Shown piece by piece: positions 1 through 8,674 of a stretch of 64,000 nucleotides of DNA. Each line of letters begins with the position of its first letter. Position 1 is the stretch's first letter. The position numbers were made by a program, and so were the translations under genes. Source of the DNA: Limosilactobacillus antri DSM 16041. Lineage in GTDB: Bacteria > Bacillota > Bacilli > Lactobacillales > Lactobacillaceae. The stretch is taken from NCBI RefSeq assembly GCF_000160835.1, contig NZ_GG700737.1, forward strand, positions 14,519 through 78,518. Direction: 5' to 3'. The notes beneath the pieces were generated by a model. The model ran no database searches. It was not told the origin of the DNA and was given only the letters and a program-made list of their open reading frames with translations.

Positions 1-13
1 TAAAACTAAAACA

Positions 14-50
14 GGGAGCTGCGTCAAAACGCGGTTTCGTCACAGCTCCC
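14..50 (-). terminator. Rho-independent terminator of the small minus-strand gene
   Basis: Arms GGGAGCTG (14-21) and CAGCTCCC (43-50) form a stem around an AAAAC/GTTT inner arm. Read on the minus strand it is followed by a T-rich tail (bases 13-1). It belongs to a dispersed hairpin family also seen near 10764, 16499 and 31571. Confidence 0.8.
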
Positions 51-56
51 CAATCG

Positions 57-239
57 TTATTCGTCGTGCTGTCCCAGGTGTTCCCGGATCCCGTGCGGAA
101 AGTCTTTGTCGATTTCCTTGAGCAGGGGAACCAGGTAGTTGACGTAGCGGTGGTACGCTTCGAGCGGTTCGAGGTCTTTAGCATTGGCCTGGACGAGGGC
201 CACCGCAATATCGTGAGCACGTTGTTCATTTGAAATCAT
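57..239 (-). CDS. Small hypothetical protein (60 aa)
   Basis: I do not recognise the family. The product is a 60-residue soluble, acidic, probably helical protein starting MISNEQRAHD and ending GQHDE; no membrane segment, cysteine or known motif is visible. The ATG at 239 is preferred because AGGTGAG lies just upstream; a GTG at 248 overlaps that ribosome site and is unlikely to be used. It is monocistronic, ends in a clear terminator, and is divergent from the amino-acid permease. Short proteins with a similar N-terminus are common hypothetical products in lactobacilli, so expression is plausible but function is unknown. Confidence 0.6.
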   Translation of the reverse strand: MISNEQRAHDIAVALVQANAKDLEPLEAYHRYVNYLVPLLKEIDKDFPHGIREHLGQHDE

Positions 240-324
240 TTCTCTCACCTCGTCCCTAAGTTTACCAGACTTTTCCCTGGTGCGGCGAATTTCTTTGCTG
301 GTAGCTGGTTACTTTGTCATGTCT

Positions 325-338
325 GGAAAGCGCTTGTG
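325..338. promoter_or_regulatory. Weak cre-like palindrome ahead of the permease
   Basis: GGAAAGCGCTTGTG matches 10 of 14 positions of the symmetric form TGAAAGCGCTTTCA of the CcpA site. It lies about 20 bp upstream of a possible -10 (TATACA, 356-361). The outer half-site is poor, so this is only a candidate. Confidence 0.25.
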
Positions 339-437
339 CAGGAGTGGCAATTGGGTATACAATGAGGGTTCACAATTTACGGGTTAAAAATGCGGGTTCA
401 AGCAACCCCAAGTAACAACCATAGGAGAATTACAAAG

Positions 438-1796
438 ATGAATAAGCAACAAGGGATGAAGAGGAGCCTCAAGAGCCGGCACATCCAGCTGATGGCGCTA
501 GGCGGAACGATCGGGACCGGACTGTTTCTGGGTTCTGGAAAGGCGATTCGGATGGCAGGTCCGGCGATTCTGCTAGCCTACCTGATTACGGGGATGATCT
601 GTTTTGGAATTATGCGGGCGTTGGGTGAGCTGCTGATGGCCAACCTCAAGTACCGCTCCTTCATGGAAGCCATCCGGGACTACCTGGGCAGGCGGGTTAG
701 TTTCATTACCGGCTGGGCGTACTGGGCCTGCTGGCTCGCGCTGGCGATGGCGGAAATCACTGCAATCGGGCTCTACATCCAGATCTGGCTGCCGGAGCTT
801 CCCCAGTGGGTGCCGGGCTTGATTACCCTCCTGATCTTTTTATGCCTTAATTTGATCACCGTGAACGTCTTTGGGGAAATCGAATTCTGGTTTGCCCTGA
901 TTAAAATTATTGCGATCCTCGTCTTGATTGCCGTGGGGATTTTTATGATGGTCATCCAGTTCCGCTCCCGGGGCGGTTACGTGGCGTCACCGGCAAACCT
1001 CTTTGCCTATAATGGCTTCTTCGCGACCGGCTGGAAGGGCTTCGTGATGTCCTTTCAAATGGTTGTCTTTGCCTTTGTCGGCATCGAGATGGTGGGGGTC
1101 ACAGCCGCGGAGGCGGAAAACCCGCGGCAGGTGATTCCAAAGGCGATCAACGGTATTCCCATCCGGATCCTGCTCTTTTATATCGGTGCGTTGGCGGTAA
1201 TTATGTGTATTTATCCATGGAACCGCCTGTCACCGACGAACAGTCCCTTCGTGCTGGTCTTTCGTGACGCGGGTTTACGGGGGGCGGCGAGCCTAGTTAA
1301 CTTCGTGGTGATTACCGCGGCGGCTTCCGCCTGTAATAGCTCGCTCTACACGACCGGCCGGATGCTGGCGGAGCTGACCTCAAATGCCCACCGGCCGGCC
1401 ATCCGCCGTCTTTCCCACCTGTCAAAGAACCAGGTACCGGCCCGGGCCGTGGCCGTTTCGGCAGCGGTGATTGGTCTGGCGGCGATCCTTAACTTAACGA
1501 TGCCGGGGGAGGTCTTTACTTTGGTTTCCAGCATCGCGACGACCAGCTTTCTCTTTATCTGGGCGGCGATTATTGGCGCGCACTTGCGCTTTATTAAGCT
1601 GCACCCGACTGACCGCCGGTTTAAAATGCCGGGTGCGCCGGTGACGGATTGGCTGGTCCTGTTATTCCTCGCCTTCGTGATGGTCGTGCTCTGCTTTGAA
1701 AAGCAGACGCTGATTGCGCTGCTCTTGACCCTGATTTGGTTTGCCGTCCTGGGGGTGGCCTCGCTTAGCCAGCCGTCCCGGACGAAAAACGATTAA
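438..1796 (+). CDS. Amino-acid permease, APC superfamily (AAT type)
   Basis: This 452-residue integral membrane protein is a proton-coupled amino-acid importer by family. The N-terminal motif GGTIGTGLFLGSG (about residues 21-33) is the substrate-binding glycine loop of TM1 in APC transporters, and about 12 hydrophobic segments follow. The conserved E-NP motif (AEAENPRQVIPKAI) after TM6 is typical of the AAT subfamily (CycA, ProY, AapA, YtnA); the substrate cannot be told from sequence. Start chosen at ATG 438, 10 bases after AGGAG; an upstream in-frame ATG at 390 lacks a ribosome site. The gene is monocistronic and ends at a good terminator. Confidence 0.9.
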   Translation: MNKQQGMKRSLKSRHIQLMALGGTIGTGLFLGSGKAIRMAGPAILLAYLITGMICFGIMRALGELLMANLKYRSFMEAIRDYLGRRVSFITGWAYWACWLALAMAEITAIGLYIQIWLPELPQWVPGLITLLIFLCLNLITVNVFGEIEFWFALIKIIAILVLIAVGIFMMVIQFRSRGGYVASPANLFAYNGFFATGWKGFVMSFQMVVFAFVGIEMVGVTAAEAENPRQVIPKAINGIPIRILLFYIGALAVIMCIYPWNRLSPTNSPFVLVFRDAGLRGAASLVNFVVITAAASACNSSLYTTGRMLAELTSNAHRPAIRRLSHLSKNQVPARAVAVSAAVIGLAAILNLTMPGEVFTLVSSIATTSFLFIWAAIIGAHLRFIKLHPTDRRFKMPGAPVTDWLVLLFLAFVMVVLCFEKQTLIALLLTLIWFAVLGVASLSQPSRTKND

Positions 1797-1802
1797 AATG
1801 AC

Positions 1803-1838
1803 TAACCAGCGGTGGATTACGTTGCGCCGCTGGTTTTT
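1803..1838 (+). terminator. Terminator of the amino-acid permease
   Basis: Stem AACCAGCGG / CCGCTGGTT with a 14-base loop, followed by TTTT. Confidence 0.8.
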
Positions 1839-1847
1839 AGTTTAAAA

Positions 1848-1874
1848 ATAAGAAAGACTGGGTCGGTGCCCAGC
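1848..1874 (-). terminator. Terminator of the perR-like gene
   Basis: On the minus strand, CTGGG and CCCAG flank a short loop and are followed by TCTTTCTTATTTTT. The stem is short, but its position right after the stop codon fits. Confidence 0.55.
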
Positions 1875-1876
1875 CC

Positions 1877-2338
1877 CTATAAGGTCTGATTTAAATGAAG
1901 CTTGCGCTGGCAGTCGGGACATAAGCCATGAATCTCAATGTTACTACCAGTTACGAGATAATGGGTCTTTTCCCGGGTCATTGCGGACAGCTCCTTGGTG
2001 ATTTCAGAAAAGTGTTCGTCAAAGACGTCGGTAATCTTGCCGCAGCTGTCACAGACAACGTGGTAGTGGGGACGGCCAAAGTAGTCGTAGTGGGTACTGC
2101 CATCACCGTTTTTCAGCTCAATGACCAGGTTGTAGTCAACGAAGAGCTTGATGGTGTTGTAGACCGTTGCCATACTGATATTGTCGACCTGGTCTTTTAA
2201 GTCGGCGTAAATCATCTCTACGCTGGGGTGGGTGTGGTGGTTAATGAGGTAGTCCAGAATTGTTTTTCGTTGGGGGGTTAGCCGAACCTTGTGTTTGCGC
2301 AATAGGTCGAGTGCCCGGTCAAATTCAGCTTCCGCCAT
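1877..2338 (-). CDS. perR: Fur-family regulator, PerR type
   Basis: A 153-residue metal-dependent repressor. Residues 1-80 hold the winged helix. The regulatory-metal ligands of Bacillus PerR are all present at the same numbers: H37, D85, H91, H93 and D104. D104, rather than Glu, is the known discriminator of PerR from Fur, and H37/H91 are the residues oxidised by peroxide in PerR. The structural zinc site is C96-x2-C99 and C140-x2-C143. Peroxide sensing is therefore likely, though only inferred. The ATG follows AAAGGAG by 8 bases. The gene is divergent from an MFS exporter, with an AT-rich dyad in the shared upstream region that could be its own operator. Confidence 0.88.
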   Translation of the reverse strand: MAEAEFDRALDLLRKHKVRLTPQRKTILDYLINHHTHPSVEMIYADLKDQVDNISMATVYNTIKLFVDYNLVIELKNGDGSTHYDYFGRPHYHVVCDSCGKITDVFDEHFSEITKELSAMTREKTHYLVTGSNIEIHGLCPDCQRKLHLNQTL

Positions 2339-2369
2339 GAGCAGTTCTCCTTTCTTAATTTAAAATAGT

Positions 2370-2389
2370 TATAATCTATTGATATTATA
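2370..2389. promoter_or_regulatory. Possible PerR-type operator upstream of perR
   Basis: TATAAT (2370-2375) and ATTATA (2384-2389) form a dyad. Bases 2377-2390 and neighbours resemble the right half of the PerR box (ATTATAA), while the left half is degenerate. It overlaps the probable perR promoter. Autoregulation is inferred. Confidence 0.35.
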
Positions 2390-2466
2390 CCATTTACAAG
2401 GATAGATTCAAAATATATAATTGATAACTGGCAAATAATAATAGTTCTAAAAAGGGAGTAGATTAG

Positions 2467-3903
2467 ATGGAGAAGAGTATTGACCAAAACGGGCGGGCTT
2501 ACAGTCGTTTTTGGTTCATTTGTACCTTGCTAGTAGGGACCTTTACGATGTCAATCAGCCAGTCATCGCTTTCTACGGCGTACCCGACCCTAATGCGGGC
2601 CTTTGGCATTTCTGCCGATACCGTTCAGTGGCTGACAACTGGTTTTATGCTGGTGATGTGCGTCAGTATGCCGATTAGCCCCTGGATGCTGAACAACCTT
2701 AACTTTAAAACGATGTTTATCGTTGCGCTGGGGCTGTTTGACGTTGGCTCCCTGATGATTGTCCTGACCCCGGCAAGCTGGGGAAGCAACGGCTTTTGGT
2801 TTATGATGGTTGGCCGGGCACTGGAGGCCTTTGCGGTCGGGGTCCTTTTCCCGTCGTACCAGTCGGTGCTCTTGGAAATTACGCCGAAGGACAAACGGGG
2901 GACGACCATGGGGATTGCCGGCCTGGTAATGGGGTCAGCCCTTGCCTGCGGTCCGATCGTTTCTGGGATTATTCTGAAATTCTTTGACTGGAAGAGCTTG
3001 TTTGGCTTTTTCATGATCGTAATCACCCTGATTATGGTAATGGCGGGAACCGGTTTGATTAGGGACGTCATGCCCCGGCACAAAACGGTGCTGGACTGGC
3101 TGTCCGTTTTCCTGTCGATCGGTTTGATTGGGATTATGTACGTGGTCAATTTGGCCGCCAAGCAAGACGTCGATTGGGTCCTCAACGGGGGAATCCTGGC
3201 GGTCAGCCTCGCGGCGGTCGCCTGGTTCTGCTACCGGCAGCTGCACCTGGCAGAACCGCTGCTTGAATTGCGGGTCCTCAAGACCTTTAATTATGACTTG
3301 GCGGTTCTTTTGACCTCCATTTCCTACATTGCCCTGATCGTTACAACGATTATTTTCCCCTTGTACTACCAGGGCGTCTTGCACGTCAGCCCCTTTATTT
3401 CGGGGATGTCGTTGGTCCCGGGGGCGGTCTTTTTAAGCATCCTCAACCCGCTGTCGGGAAAATTAGCCGATCGGATTGGCTTTAAACCGACGATGCTGGT
3501 GGGCATGGTCATGATTATCTGCGGCTGGCTGGCCGGCTTGCTGCTGCTCAACCGGTTGAGCCTGGTGGCAATGATTTTATGTGCAATGATTATTGAGGGC
3601 GGGAACGCCTTCGTGATGATGCCGGCAGTGACGCTTGGGGCGAACGCCCTTCCCGACGAACTGGTTCCCCACGGGACGGCCGTGATTACCACGGTTCGCC
3701 AGGTCCTGGGTTCTGCCGGGGTGGCCGTAGCGACGATTGTCCTGACGGTTGCTAGTGCCCACGCCCTGAGTGCCGGAAGCAAGCCGTTGGCAGCGAACCT
3801 CCACGGCTACCACTTGGTTTTTGTAATGATGGTGGTAATTGAATTGGTCGGCCTTGGGTTGGCATTGCTCCTTAAAGATAGCAAACGCCAGGGTGCAAAA
3901 TAG
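2467..3903 (+). CDS. MFS multidrug exporter, DHA2 (14-TM) type
   Basis: A 478-residue membrane protein of the major facilitator superfamily, probably a drug:H+ antiporter of the EmrB/QacA group. A segment starting ALEAFAVGVLFPS sits in the fourth helix region, and GLVMGSALACGPIVSG resembles the exporter-specific motif C of TM5. SGKLADRIGFKPTM is the second-half copy of the loop motif A. About 13-14 hydrophobic segments can be counted. ATG 2467 follows GGGAG by 8 bases. It is divergent from the PerR-like gene, so redox control is conceivable but not shown. A terminator lies just downstream. The substrate is unknown. Confidence 0.88.
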   Translation: MEKSIDQNGRAYSRFWFICTLLVGTFTMSISQSSLSTAYPTLMRAFGISADTVQWLTTGFMLVMCVSMPISPWMLNNLNFKTMFIVALGLFDVGSLMIVLTPASWGSNGFWFMMVGRALEAFAVGVLFPSYQSVLLEITPKDKRGTTMGIAGLVMGSALACGPIVSGIILKFFDWKSLFGFFMIVITLIMVMAGTGLIRDVMPRHKTVLDWLSVFLSIGLIGIMYVVNLAAKQDVDWVLNGGILAVSLAAVAWFCYRQLHLAEPLLELRVLKTFNYDLAVLLTSISYIALIVTTIIFPLYYQGVLHVSPFISGMSLVPGAVFLSILNPLSGKLADRIGFKPTMLVGMVMIICGWLAGLLLLNRLSLVAMILCAMIIEGGNAFVMMPAVTLGANALPDELVPHGTAVITTVRQVLGSAGVAVATIVLTVASAHALSAGSKPLAANLHGYHLVFVMMVVIELVGLGLALLLKDSKRQGAK

Positions 3904-3930
3904 GCTAAGAACCGTATTTAAATGACAGGG

Positions 3931-3970
3931 GAGTCGTAGCTGGAGCTGAGTCGCCAGCTGCGGCTCTTTA
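3931..3970 (+). terminator. Terminator of the MFS exporter
   Basis: Stem GAGtCGtAGCTGG / CCAGCTgCGgCTC with a 10-base loop, followed by TTTA. Confidence 0.7.
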
Positions 3971-3990
3971 CTAAAAAGGAGGGAAGAAAG

Positions 3991-4527
3991 ATGCAAATTA
4001 ACCGTCCCGCCTGGGCAAACGCTTCCGTTGCCATGCAGGATTACTATGACCATTACTGGGGCTTTCCCGTTCACGACGAGCGCTTTTTATTTGAAATGCT
4101 AAGCCTGGAGGCGTTCCAAGCCGGCCTAAGCTGGGCAACGATTTGGCAGCGGCGCGCCGGCTTTGAACGGGCGTTTCGTGATTTTCAAATTGACGAAGTT
4201 GCTGCTTTTAATGCCCAGGATGTCGAACGATTGCTGGATGATCCGGAAATTATTCGCAACCGTCGCAAAATTGAGGCGGTGATTCACAACGCCCGGGTAA
4301 TCACGGGACTGCACACCGCTGGGCAGACATTCGATGACTACGTTTGGCACTTTGTCGATTACCAGCCGCAGCGTTTAATCGTGAAAGCGGGGGAAGCCTT
4401 GCCTGCCCAAACGGACCAGTCACGGCAAATTGCCCGTCAGATGAAAAAAGATGGCTTGGCCTTCGTTGGGCCGACCACGGTCTATTCGTTCATGACGGCG
4501 GTCGGCCTGGTAAATGCCCGCCTTTAA
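3991..4527 (+). CDS. tag: DNA-3-methyladenine glycosylase I-like protein lacking zinc ligands
   Basis: A 178-residue homologue of Tag, which excises 3-methyladenine from DNA in base-excision repair. Recognisable family blocks are YYDHYWGFPVHDE near residue 18, the catalytic-site region SLEAFQAGLSW near residue 40, the RNRRKIEAVIHNAR block near residue 90 and FVGPTTVYSFMTAVGLVN at the end. In E. coli Tag a zinc is held by C4, H17, H175 and C179. Here the N-terminal Cys is absent, the position of H17 is Tyr, and the chain stops at GLVNARL before the H-x3-C part. The base-binding core looks intact, so activity is possible without the zinc snap. ATG 3991 follows GGAGGG. Confidence 0.85.
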   Translation: MQINRPAWANASVAMQDYYDHYWGFPVHDERFLFEMLSLEAFQAGLSWATIWQRRAGFERAFRDFQIDEVAAFNAQDVERLLDDPEIIRNRRKIEAVIHNARVITGLHTAGQTFDDYVWHFVDYQPQRLIVKAGEALPAQTDQSRQIARQMKKDGLAFVGPTTVYSFMTAVGLVNARL

Positions 4528-4538
4528 TAAATTCTTAA

Positions 4539-4568
4539 TTGATTATTAATGTTATGATGTGATAGTAT
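4539..4568 (+). promoter_or_regulatory. Probable metK promoter
   Basis: TTGATT (4539-4544) and TAGTAT (4563-4568) are separated by 18 bases, placing the transcript start just before the SMK box. Confidence 0.5.
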
Positions 4569-4574
4569 TGTCTT

Positions 4575-4680
4575 CGTTATGAAGCAAATTCCCGATAGGA
4601 TTCACTTAATTGTGAAGATGCCTTGTAACCGCAACTACAAAACTACTACTAGAGTTTCGACTAGAATATGGGGGAATTAA
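4575..4680 (+). promoter_or_regulatory. SMK box (SAM-III riboswitch) of metK
   Basis: The known SMK box of lactic acid bacteria binds S-adenosylmethionine and hides the Shine-Dalgarno of metK. Visible here are GTTA near 4577, ATTCCCGATAGGAT (4589-4602), a TTCAC/GTGAA hairpin (4601-4616), the conserved GATGCCTTGTAACCG block (4617-4631) that can pair both with the 5' side and with the ribosome site, and the GGGGGA Shine-Dalgarno at 4670-4675. Identification rests on motif order and on its place immediately before metK. Confidence 0.85.
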
Positions 4681-4685
4681 TAAAG

Positions 4686-5873
4686 ATGACAGAAAAACAC
4701 CTCTTCACATCAGAATCAGTTTCTGAAGGGCACCCGGATAAGATTGCCGACCAGATCAGCGACGCTATCCTTGACGCACTGCTGACGGAGGATCCGGACG
4801 CGCGGGCGGCCGTTGAAACATCGGTTACGACCGGCTTGGTCCTGGTATTTGGTGAAGTATCCACCAAGGGTTACGTAAACATCCAAAAGGTGGTCCGGGA
4901 CACCATTCGCAAGATTGGCTATACCGATGGCAAGTACGGCTTTGACGCGGACAACTGTGCGGTTATCACCGCCTTAGATGAACAGTCACCAGACATTGCC
5001 CAGGGGGTTGACGATTCACTGGAAACACGGTCCGGTGATAGTGATCCGCTCGATAAGATTGGTGCCGGTGACCAGGGCTTGATGTTCGGTTACGCAACCG
5101 ACGAAACGCCAGAATACATGCCGTTGACCTTAATGCTCAGCCACAAGCTGATGCAGCGGATTGCTAAGCTCCGTAAGGAAGGTACAATCTCCTACTTGCG
5201 GCCAGATGCCAAGGCTGAAGTAACCGTTGAATACGACGATGCTGGCAAGCCGCTCCGGGTCGACACGGTGGTACTGAGTACCCAGCATGATCCGGACGTT
5301 ACGCTGGAACAAATCCGGCACGACGTTAAGGAACAAGTAATCAAGGCGGTGATTCCTGCTGAATTGCTTGACGATCAAACCAAGTACTTCATTAACCCAA
5401 CCGGCCGCTTCGTAATCGGTGGCCCGCAGGGGGACGCTGGCTTAACCGGCCGGAAGGTAATTGTTGATACTTATGGCGGGGCTGCTCACCACGGTGGCGG
5501 GGCCTTCTCCGGCAAGGACGCGACGAAGGTCGACCGGTCCGCTAGCTACGCGGCCCGGTACATTGCGAAGAACCTGGTTGCCGCTGGCTACGCCAAGAAA
5601 CTGGAGATTCAGGTTGCCTACGCCATTGGGGTAGCGGAACCGGTGTCAATTTCGATTGATACCTTTGGGACCGGTACGAAGAGTGAGGCAGAACTGATTG
5701 CGGCGGTCCGTAAGGTCTTTGACCTGCGGCCGGCCGGAATTATTGAGATGCTGGACCTCAAGCGGCCAATCTACAAGCAGACGGCGGCGTATGGCCACTT
5801 CGGCCGGACCGACGTTGACCTGCCATGGGAACACCTGGACAAGGTTGCGGAATTAAAACAGATTCTGGGTTAA
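4686..5873 (+). CDS. metK: S-adenosylmethionine synthase
   Basis: This 395-residue cytosolic enzyme makes S-adenosylmethionine from methionine and ATP. Family signatures are the N-terminal [17 protein letters not shown] block, [12 protein letters not shown] (about residues 110-121) and the phosphate-binding GGGAFSGKD (about 275-283). Start chosen at ATG 4686, 11 bases after the GGGGG ribosome site; an in-frame ATG at 4668 abuts that site itself and would be unusable. The gene is monocistronic behind an SMK riboswitch, so it should be shut off translationally when SAM is abundant. No clear terminator follows before the leuS promoter. Confidence 0.97.
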   Translation: MTEKHLFTSESVSEGHPDKIADQISDAILDALLTEDPDARAAVETSVTTGLVLVFGEVSTKGYVNIQKVVRDTIRKIGYTDGKYGFDADNCAVITALDEQSPDIAQGVDDSLETRSGDSDPLDKIGAGDQGLMFGYATDETPEYMPLTLMLSHKLMQRIAKLRKEGTISYLRPDAKAEVTVEYDDAGKPLRVDTVVLSTQHDPDVTLEQIRHDVKEQVIKAVIPAELLDDQTKYFINPTGRFVIGGPQGDAGLTGRKVIVDTYGGAAHHGGGAFSGKDATKVDRSASYAARYIAKNLVAAGYAKKLEIQVAYAIGVAEPVSISIDTFGTGTKSEAELIAAVRKVFDLRPAGIIEMLDLKRPIYKQTAAYGHFGRTDVDLPWEHLDKVAELKQILG

Positions 5874-5886
5874 TTTCATTCCCTGC

Positions 5887-5915
5887 TTGCAAATTGTCGA
5901 TGATGAAGTTAGAAT
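5887..5915 (+). promoter_or_regulatory. Promoter of the leuS T-box transcript
   Basis: TTGCAA (5887-5892), 17-base spacer, TAGAAT (5910-5915). Confidence 0.7.
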
Positions 5916-5921
5916 ACAATT

Positions 5922-6158
5922 AATATTTTGATCGTAACGGAAGTAGTAGCCGGATGGACTGCCGACAGAGACCTGCTGGTGCTGTGAAGCAGGGACAGCC
6001 ATCTGGTGAACTCATCCGGTAAGATTGCCGCTGAATGAAGTAGGTGGTGACGTCTGACCGCGTTAAGGCTTAAAGTGCTATGGAGATCCATAGAAAACGG
6101 GTGGTACCGCGGATTAGATTTCGTCTCGGAGAAGTGCAGGCTTCTGCGGGACTTTTTT
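5922..6158 (+). promoter_or_regulatory. T-box riboswitch of leuS, specifier CUC
   Basis: The leader carries Stem I with an AGTA loop-E strand (near 5941) opposite GAACTCA, so the likely specifier is CTC (Leu) at 6011-6013. The T-box core GGTGGTACCGCGG is at 6100-6112. A terminator hairpin at 6123-6152 (GTCtCGgAGAAG / CTTCTgCGgGAC) is followed by TTTTTT. Uncharged tRNA-Leu should pair with both sites and allow read-through into leuS. Confidence 0.93.
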
Positions 6159-6191
6159 ATTACGATCATGGTAAAGAAAAGGAGACAGACT

Positions 6192-8612
6192 ATGGCTTAC
6201 GATCACACAACGATTGAAAAAAAGTGGCAAAAGTTCTGGAAAAAGAACCAAACCTTTAAGGCGGACATTAACAAGGACCAAAAAAAGTTTTACGCCCTTG
6301 ATATGTTCCCGTACCCCTCCGGTCAGGGGTTGCACGTCGGCCACCCCGAGGGTTATACCGCGACCGATGTGATGTCCCGGATGAAGCGGATGCAGGGCTT
6401 CAACGTGCTGCACCCAATGGGCTGGGACGCCTTTGGCCTGCCGGCGGAGCAGTATGCCCTTAAAACGGGTCACAACCCGAAGAACTTTACCAACAAGAAC
6501 ATTGACCACTTCCGCGATCAAATCCAGGCGCTGGGTTTTTCCTACGATTGGGATCGGGAAATCAACACGACGGATCCGGAATACTACAAGTGGACCCAGT
6601 GGATTTTTGAACAGCTCTACAAGAAGGGGCTGGCCTACGAAAGTGAAATCATGGTTAACTGGGCCCCCGACTTTATGGGCGGAACCGTGGTGGCCAACGA
6701 AGAGGTGGAAGACGGCAAGACCAAGCGGGGCGGCTACCCGGTTTACCGGAAGCCGATGAAGCAGTGGGTTCTAAAGATTACCGCCTATGCCGACCGTCTG
6801 ATCAAGGACCTCGACCTGGTGGACTGGCCAGAAAGCGTCAAGGAAATGCAGCGGAATTGGATTGGCCGTTCTGAGGGGGCGTCCGTCTTCTTCCCGGTTG
6901 CCGGTGACGAAGAAACGAAGATTGAGGTCTTTACCACCCGGGCCGACACCCTCTTTGGCGCCTCCTACGTAGTCTTGGCACCGGAGCAGGAGTTGGTTGA
7001 CCAGCTGACCACGCCGGAACACAAGGAAGCGGTGGCCCAGTACCAGGAAGAGGCTTCCCGCCGTTCAGACTTGGAACGGACCGATCTGAACAAGGAAAAG
7101 ACTGGGGTGTTTACCGGGTCCTACGTTATTAATCCGGTGAATGGCGAAAAGCTGCCAATCTGGATTAGCGACTACGTTCTGGCTTCCTACGGGACCGGAT
7201 GCGTGATGGCGGTTCCGTCTGGCGACCAGCGAGACTACGACTTTGCCAAGAAGTTTGACCTGCCGATCAAGCCGATTATCGAGGGCGCTGACCTTTCCGA
7301 AGGGGCCTTTGACGGCGACGGCAAGCACATCAACTCTGGCTTCCTGGATGGCCTGAACATCAAGGAGGCCAAGGCGAAGATGATTGACTGGCTGGAAGAA
7401 CACGATGCCGGTCACAAGAAGGTCAACTACCGCCTGCGGGACTGGATCTTCAGCCGGCAACGTTACTGGGGCGAACCAATTCCAGTCATTCACTGGGATG
7501 ACGGCACGACCTCGCTGGTTCCAGAAGATGAACTGCCGTTGAAGCTGCCGGATACCGACAATATCGAACCATCGGGAACCGGTGAAAGTCCGCTGGCAAA
7601 CGTCGAGGACTGGGTCAACGTCTACGATGAAAACGGCCGTCATGGCCTGCGGGAAACCAATACGATGCCGCAATGGGCTGGTTCCTCTTGGTACTGGCTC
7701 CGCTATACGGACCCGCACAACAGCAAGGAATTTGCTTCTAAGGAGGCTTTAGACTACTGGTCACCGGTTGACCTGTACGTCGGCGGGGCGGAACACGCCG
7801 TCCTTCACCTACTTTACGCCCGTTTCTGGCACAAGGTTCTCTATGACCTGGGCTTAGTGCCGACGAAGGAACCATTTATGAAGCTGGTTAACCAGGGGAT
7901 GATTTTGGGGTCCAACCACGAAAAGATGTCGAAGTCCAAGGGCAACGTGGTTAACCCGGACGATATTGTTGATAAGTACGGGGCCGACACGTTACGGTTG
8001 TACGAAATGTTTATGGGGCCGCTGACGGAGTCCGTGCCGTGGGATGAAGAAGGTCTGCACGGTTCCTACAAGTGGATCCAGCGGGTCTGGCGTTTGCTGA
8101 TGGATGACAACAACCACCTCCGGGACCGGGTGTCAAACTTCAACGATGGTAAGCTGACCAAGGTTTACAACCAGACCGTCAAGAAGGTCACGGAAGACCT
8201 CGGACGGATGCACTTTAACACGGCGATCTCGCAACTGATGGTCTTTGTCAACGAAGCATACAAGGTTGATGACTTACCAGCTGAATATATGCAGGGCTTT
8301 ATCAAGATGATCTCCCCAATTATGCCGCACGTCGCGGAAGAACTGTGGAGCCAGTTTGGGATCAGTGAGACGATCGCTTACCAGCCGTGGCCAGAGTACG
8401 ACCCGCAAGCGTTGGTAGAAAATGAAGTTGAGATGATCCTCCAGGTAAACGGCAAGGTCCGGGCGAAGGTCAAGATGGCCAAGGACACGTCCAAAGAAGA
8501 GGCCGAACAGCGGGCTTTGGCCAACGAACACGTTCAACGGTTTACGGCTGGCAAGGACATTAAGAAAGTAATTGTGGTGCCAAACAAAATTGTAAACATT
8601 GTTGCCAAGTAA
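6192..8612 (+). CDS. leuS: Leucyl-tRNA synthetase
   Basis: This 806-residue class I synthetase charges tRNA-Leu. The HIGH-type motif is HVGHPEGY (about residues 49-56), the KMSKS loop is EKMSKSKGN (about residue 575), and the long CP1 editing insertion lies between them, with the T-rich site [13 protein letters not shown]. The C-terminal anticodon and Leu-specific domains are complete. ATG 6192 follows AAAAGGAGA by 7 bases; the longer in-frame extension upstream is inside the terminator of the T-box. Expression is controlled by the CUC-specifier T-box. A terminator follows. Confidence 0.97.
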   Translation: MAYDHTTIEKKWQKFWKKNQTFKADINKDQKKFYALDMFPYPSGQGLHVGHPEGYTATDVMSRMKRMQGFNVLHPMGWDAFGLPAEQYALKTGHNPKNFTNKNIDHFRDQIQALGFSYDWDREINTTDPEYYKWTQWIFEQLYKKGLAYESEIMVNWAPDFMGGTVVANEEVEDGKTKRGGYPVYRKPMKQWVLKITAYADRLIKDLDLVDWPESVKEMQRNWIGRSEGASVFFPVAGDEETKIEVFTTRADTLFGASYVVLAPEQELVDQLTTPEHKEAVAQYQEEASRRSDLERTDLNKEKTGVFTGSYVINPVNGEKLPIWISDYVLASYGTGCVMAVPSGDQRDYDFAKKFDLPIKPIIEGADLSEGAFDGDGKHINSGFLDGLNIKEAKAKMIDWLEEHDAGHKKVNYRLRDWIFSRQRYWGEPIPVIHWDDGTTSLVPEDELPLKLPDTDNIEPSGTGESPLANVEDWVNVYDENGRHGLRETNTMPQWAGSSWYWLRYTDPHNSKEFASKEALDYWSPVDLYVGGAEHAVLHLLYARFWHKVLYDLGLVPTKEPFMKLVNQGMILGSNHEKMSKSKGNVVNPDDIVDKYGADTLRLYEMFMGPLTESVPWDEEGLHGSYKWIQRVWRLLMDDNNHLRDRVSNFNDGKLTKVYNQTVKKVTEDLGRMHFNTAISQLMVFVNEAYKVDDLPAEYMQGFIKMISPIMPHVAEELWSQFGISETIAYQPWPEYDPQALVENEVEMILQVNGKVRAKVKMAKDTSKEEAEQRALANEHVQRFTAGKDIKKVIVVPNKIVNIVAK

Positions 8613-8620
8613 ATAGTTTC

Positions 8621-8654
8621 AAAAGGTCCCGTGGATTTTTCCCGGGCCTTTTTA
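8621..8654 (+). terminator. Terminator of leuS
   Basis: Imperfect stem AAAGGtCCCG / CGGGcCTTT with a loop of T residues, running into TTTTTATT. Confidence 0.7.
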
Positions 8655-8674
8655 TTCAGAAAGGAACCCTGAAA

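Noticed and set aside
2278..2487. Minus-strand 69-codon frame across the perR-MFS spacer
   Set aside because: It runs through the perR promoter and the ends of both divergent genes and lacks a ribosome site.
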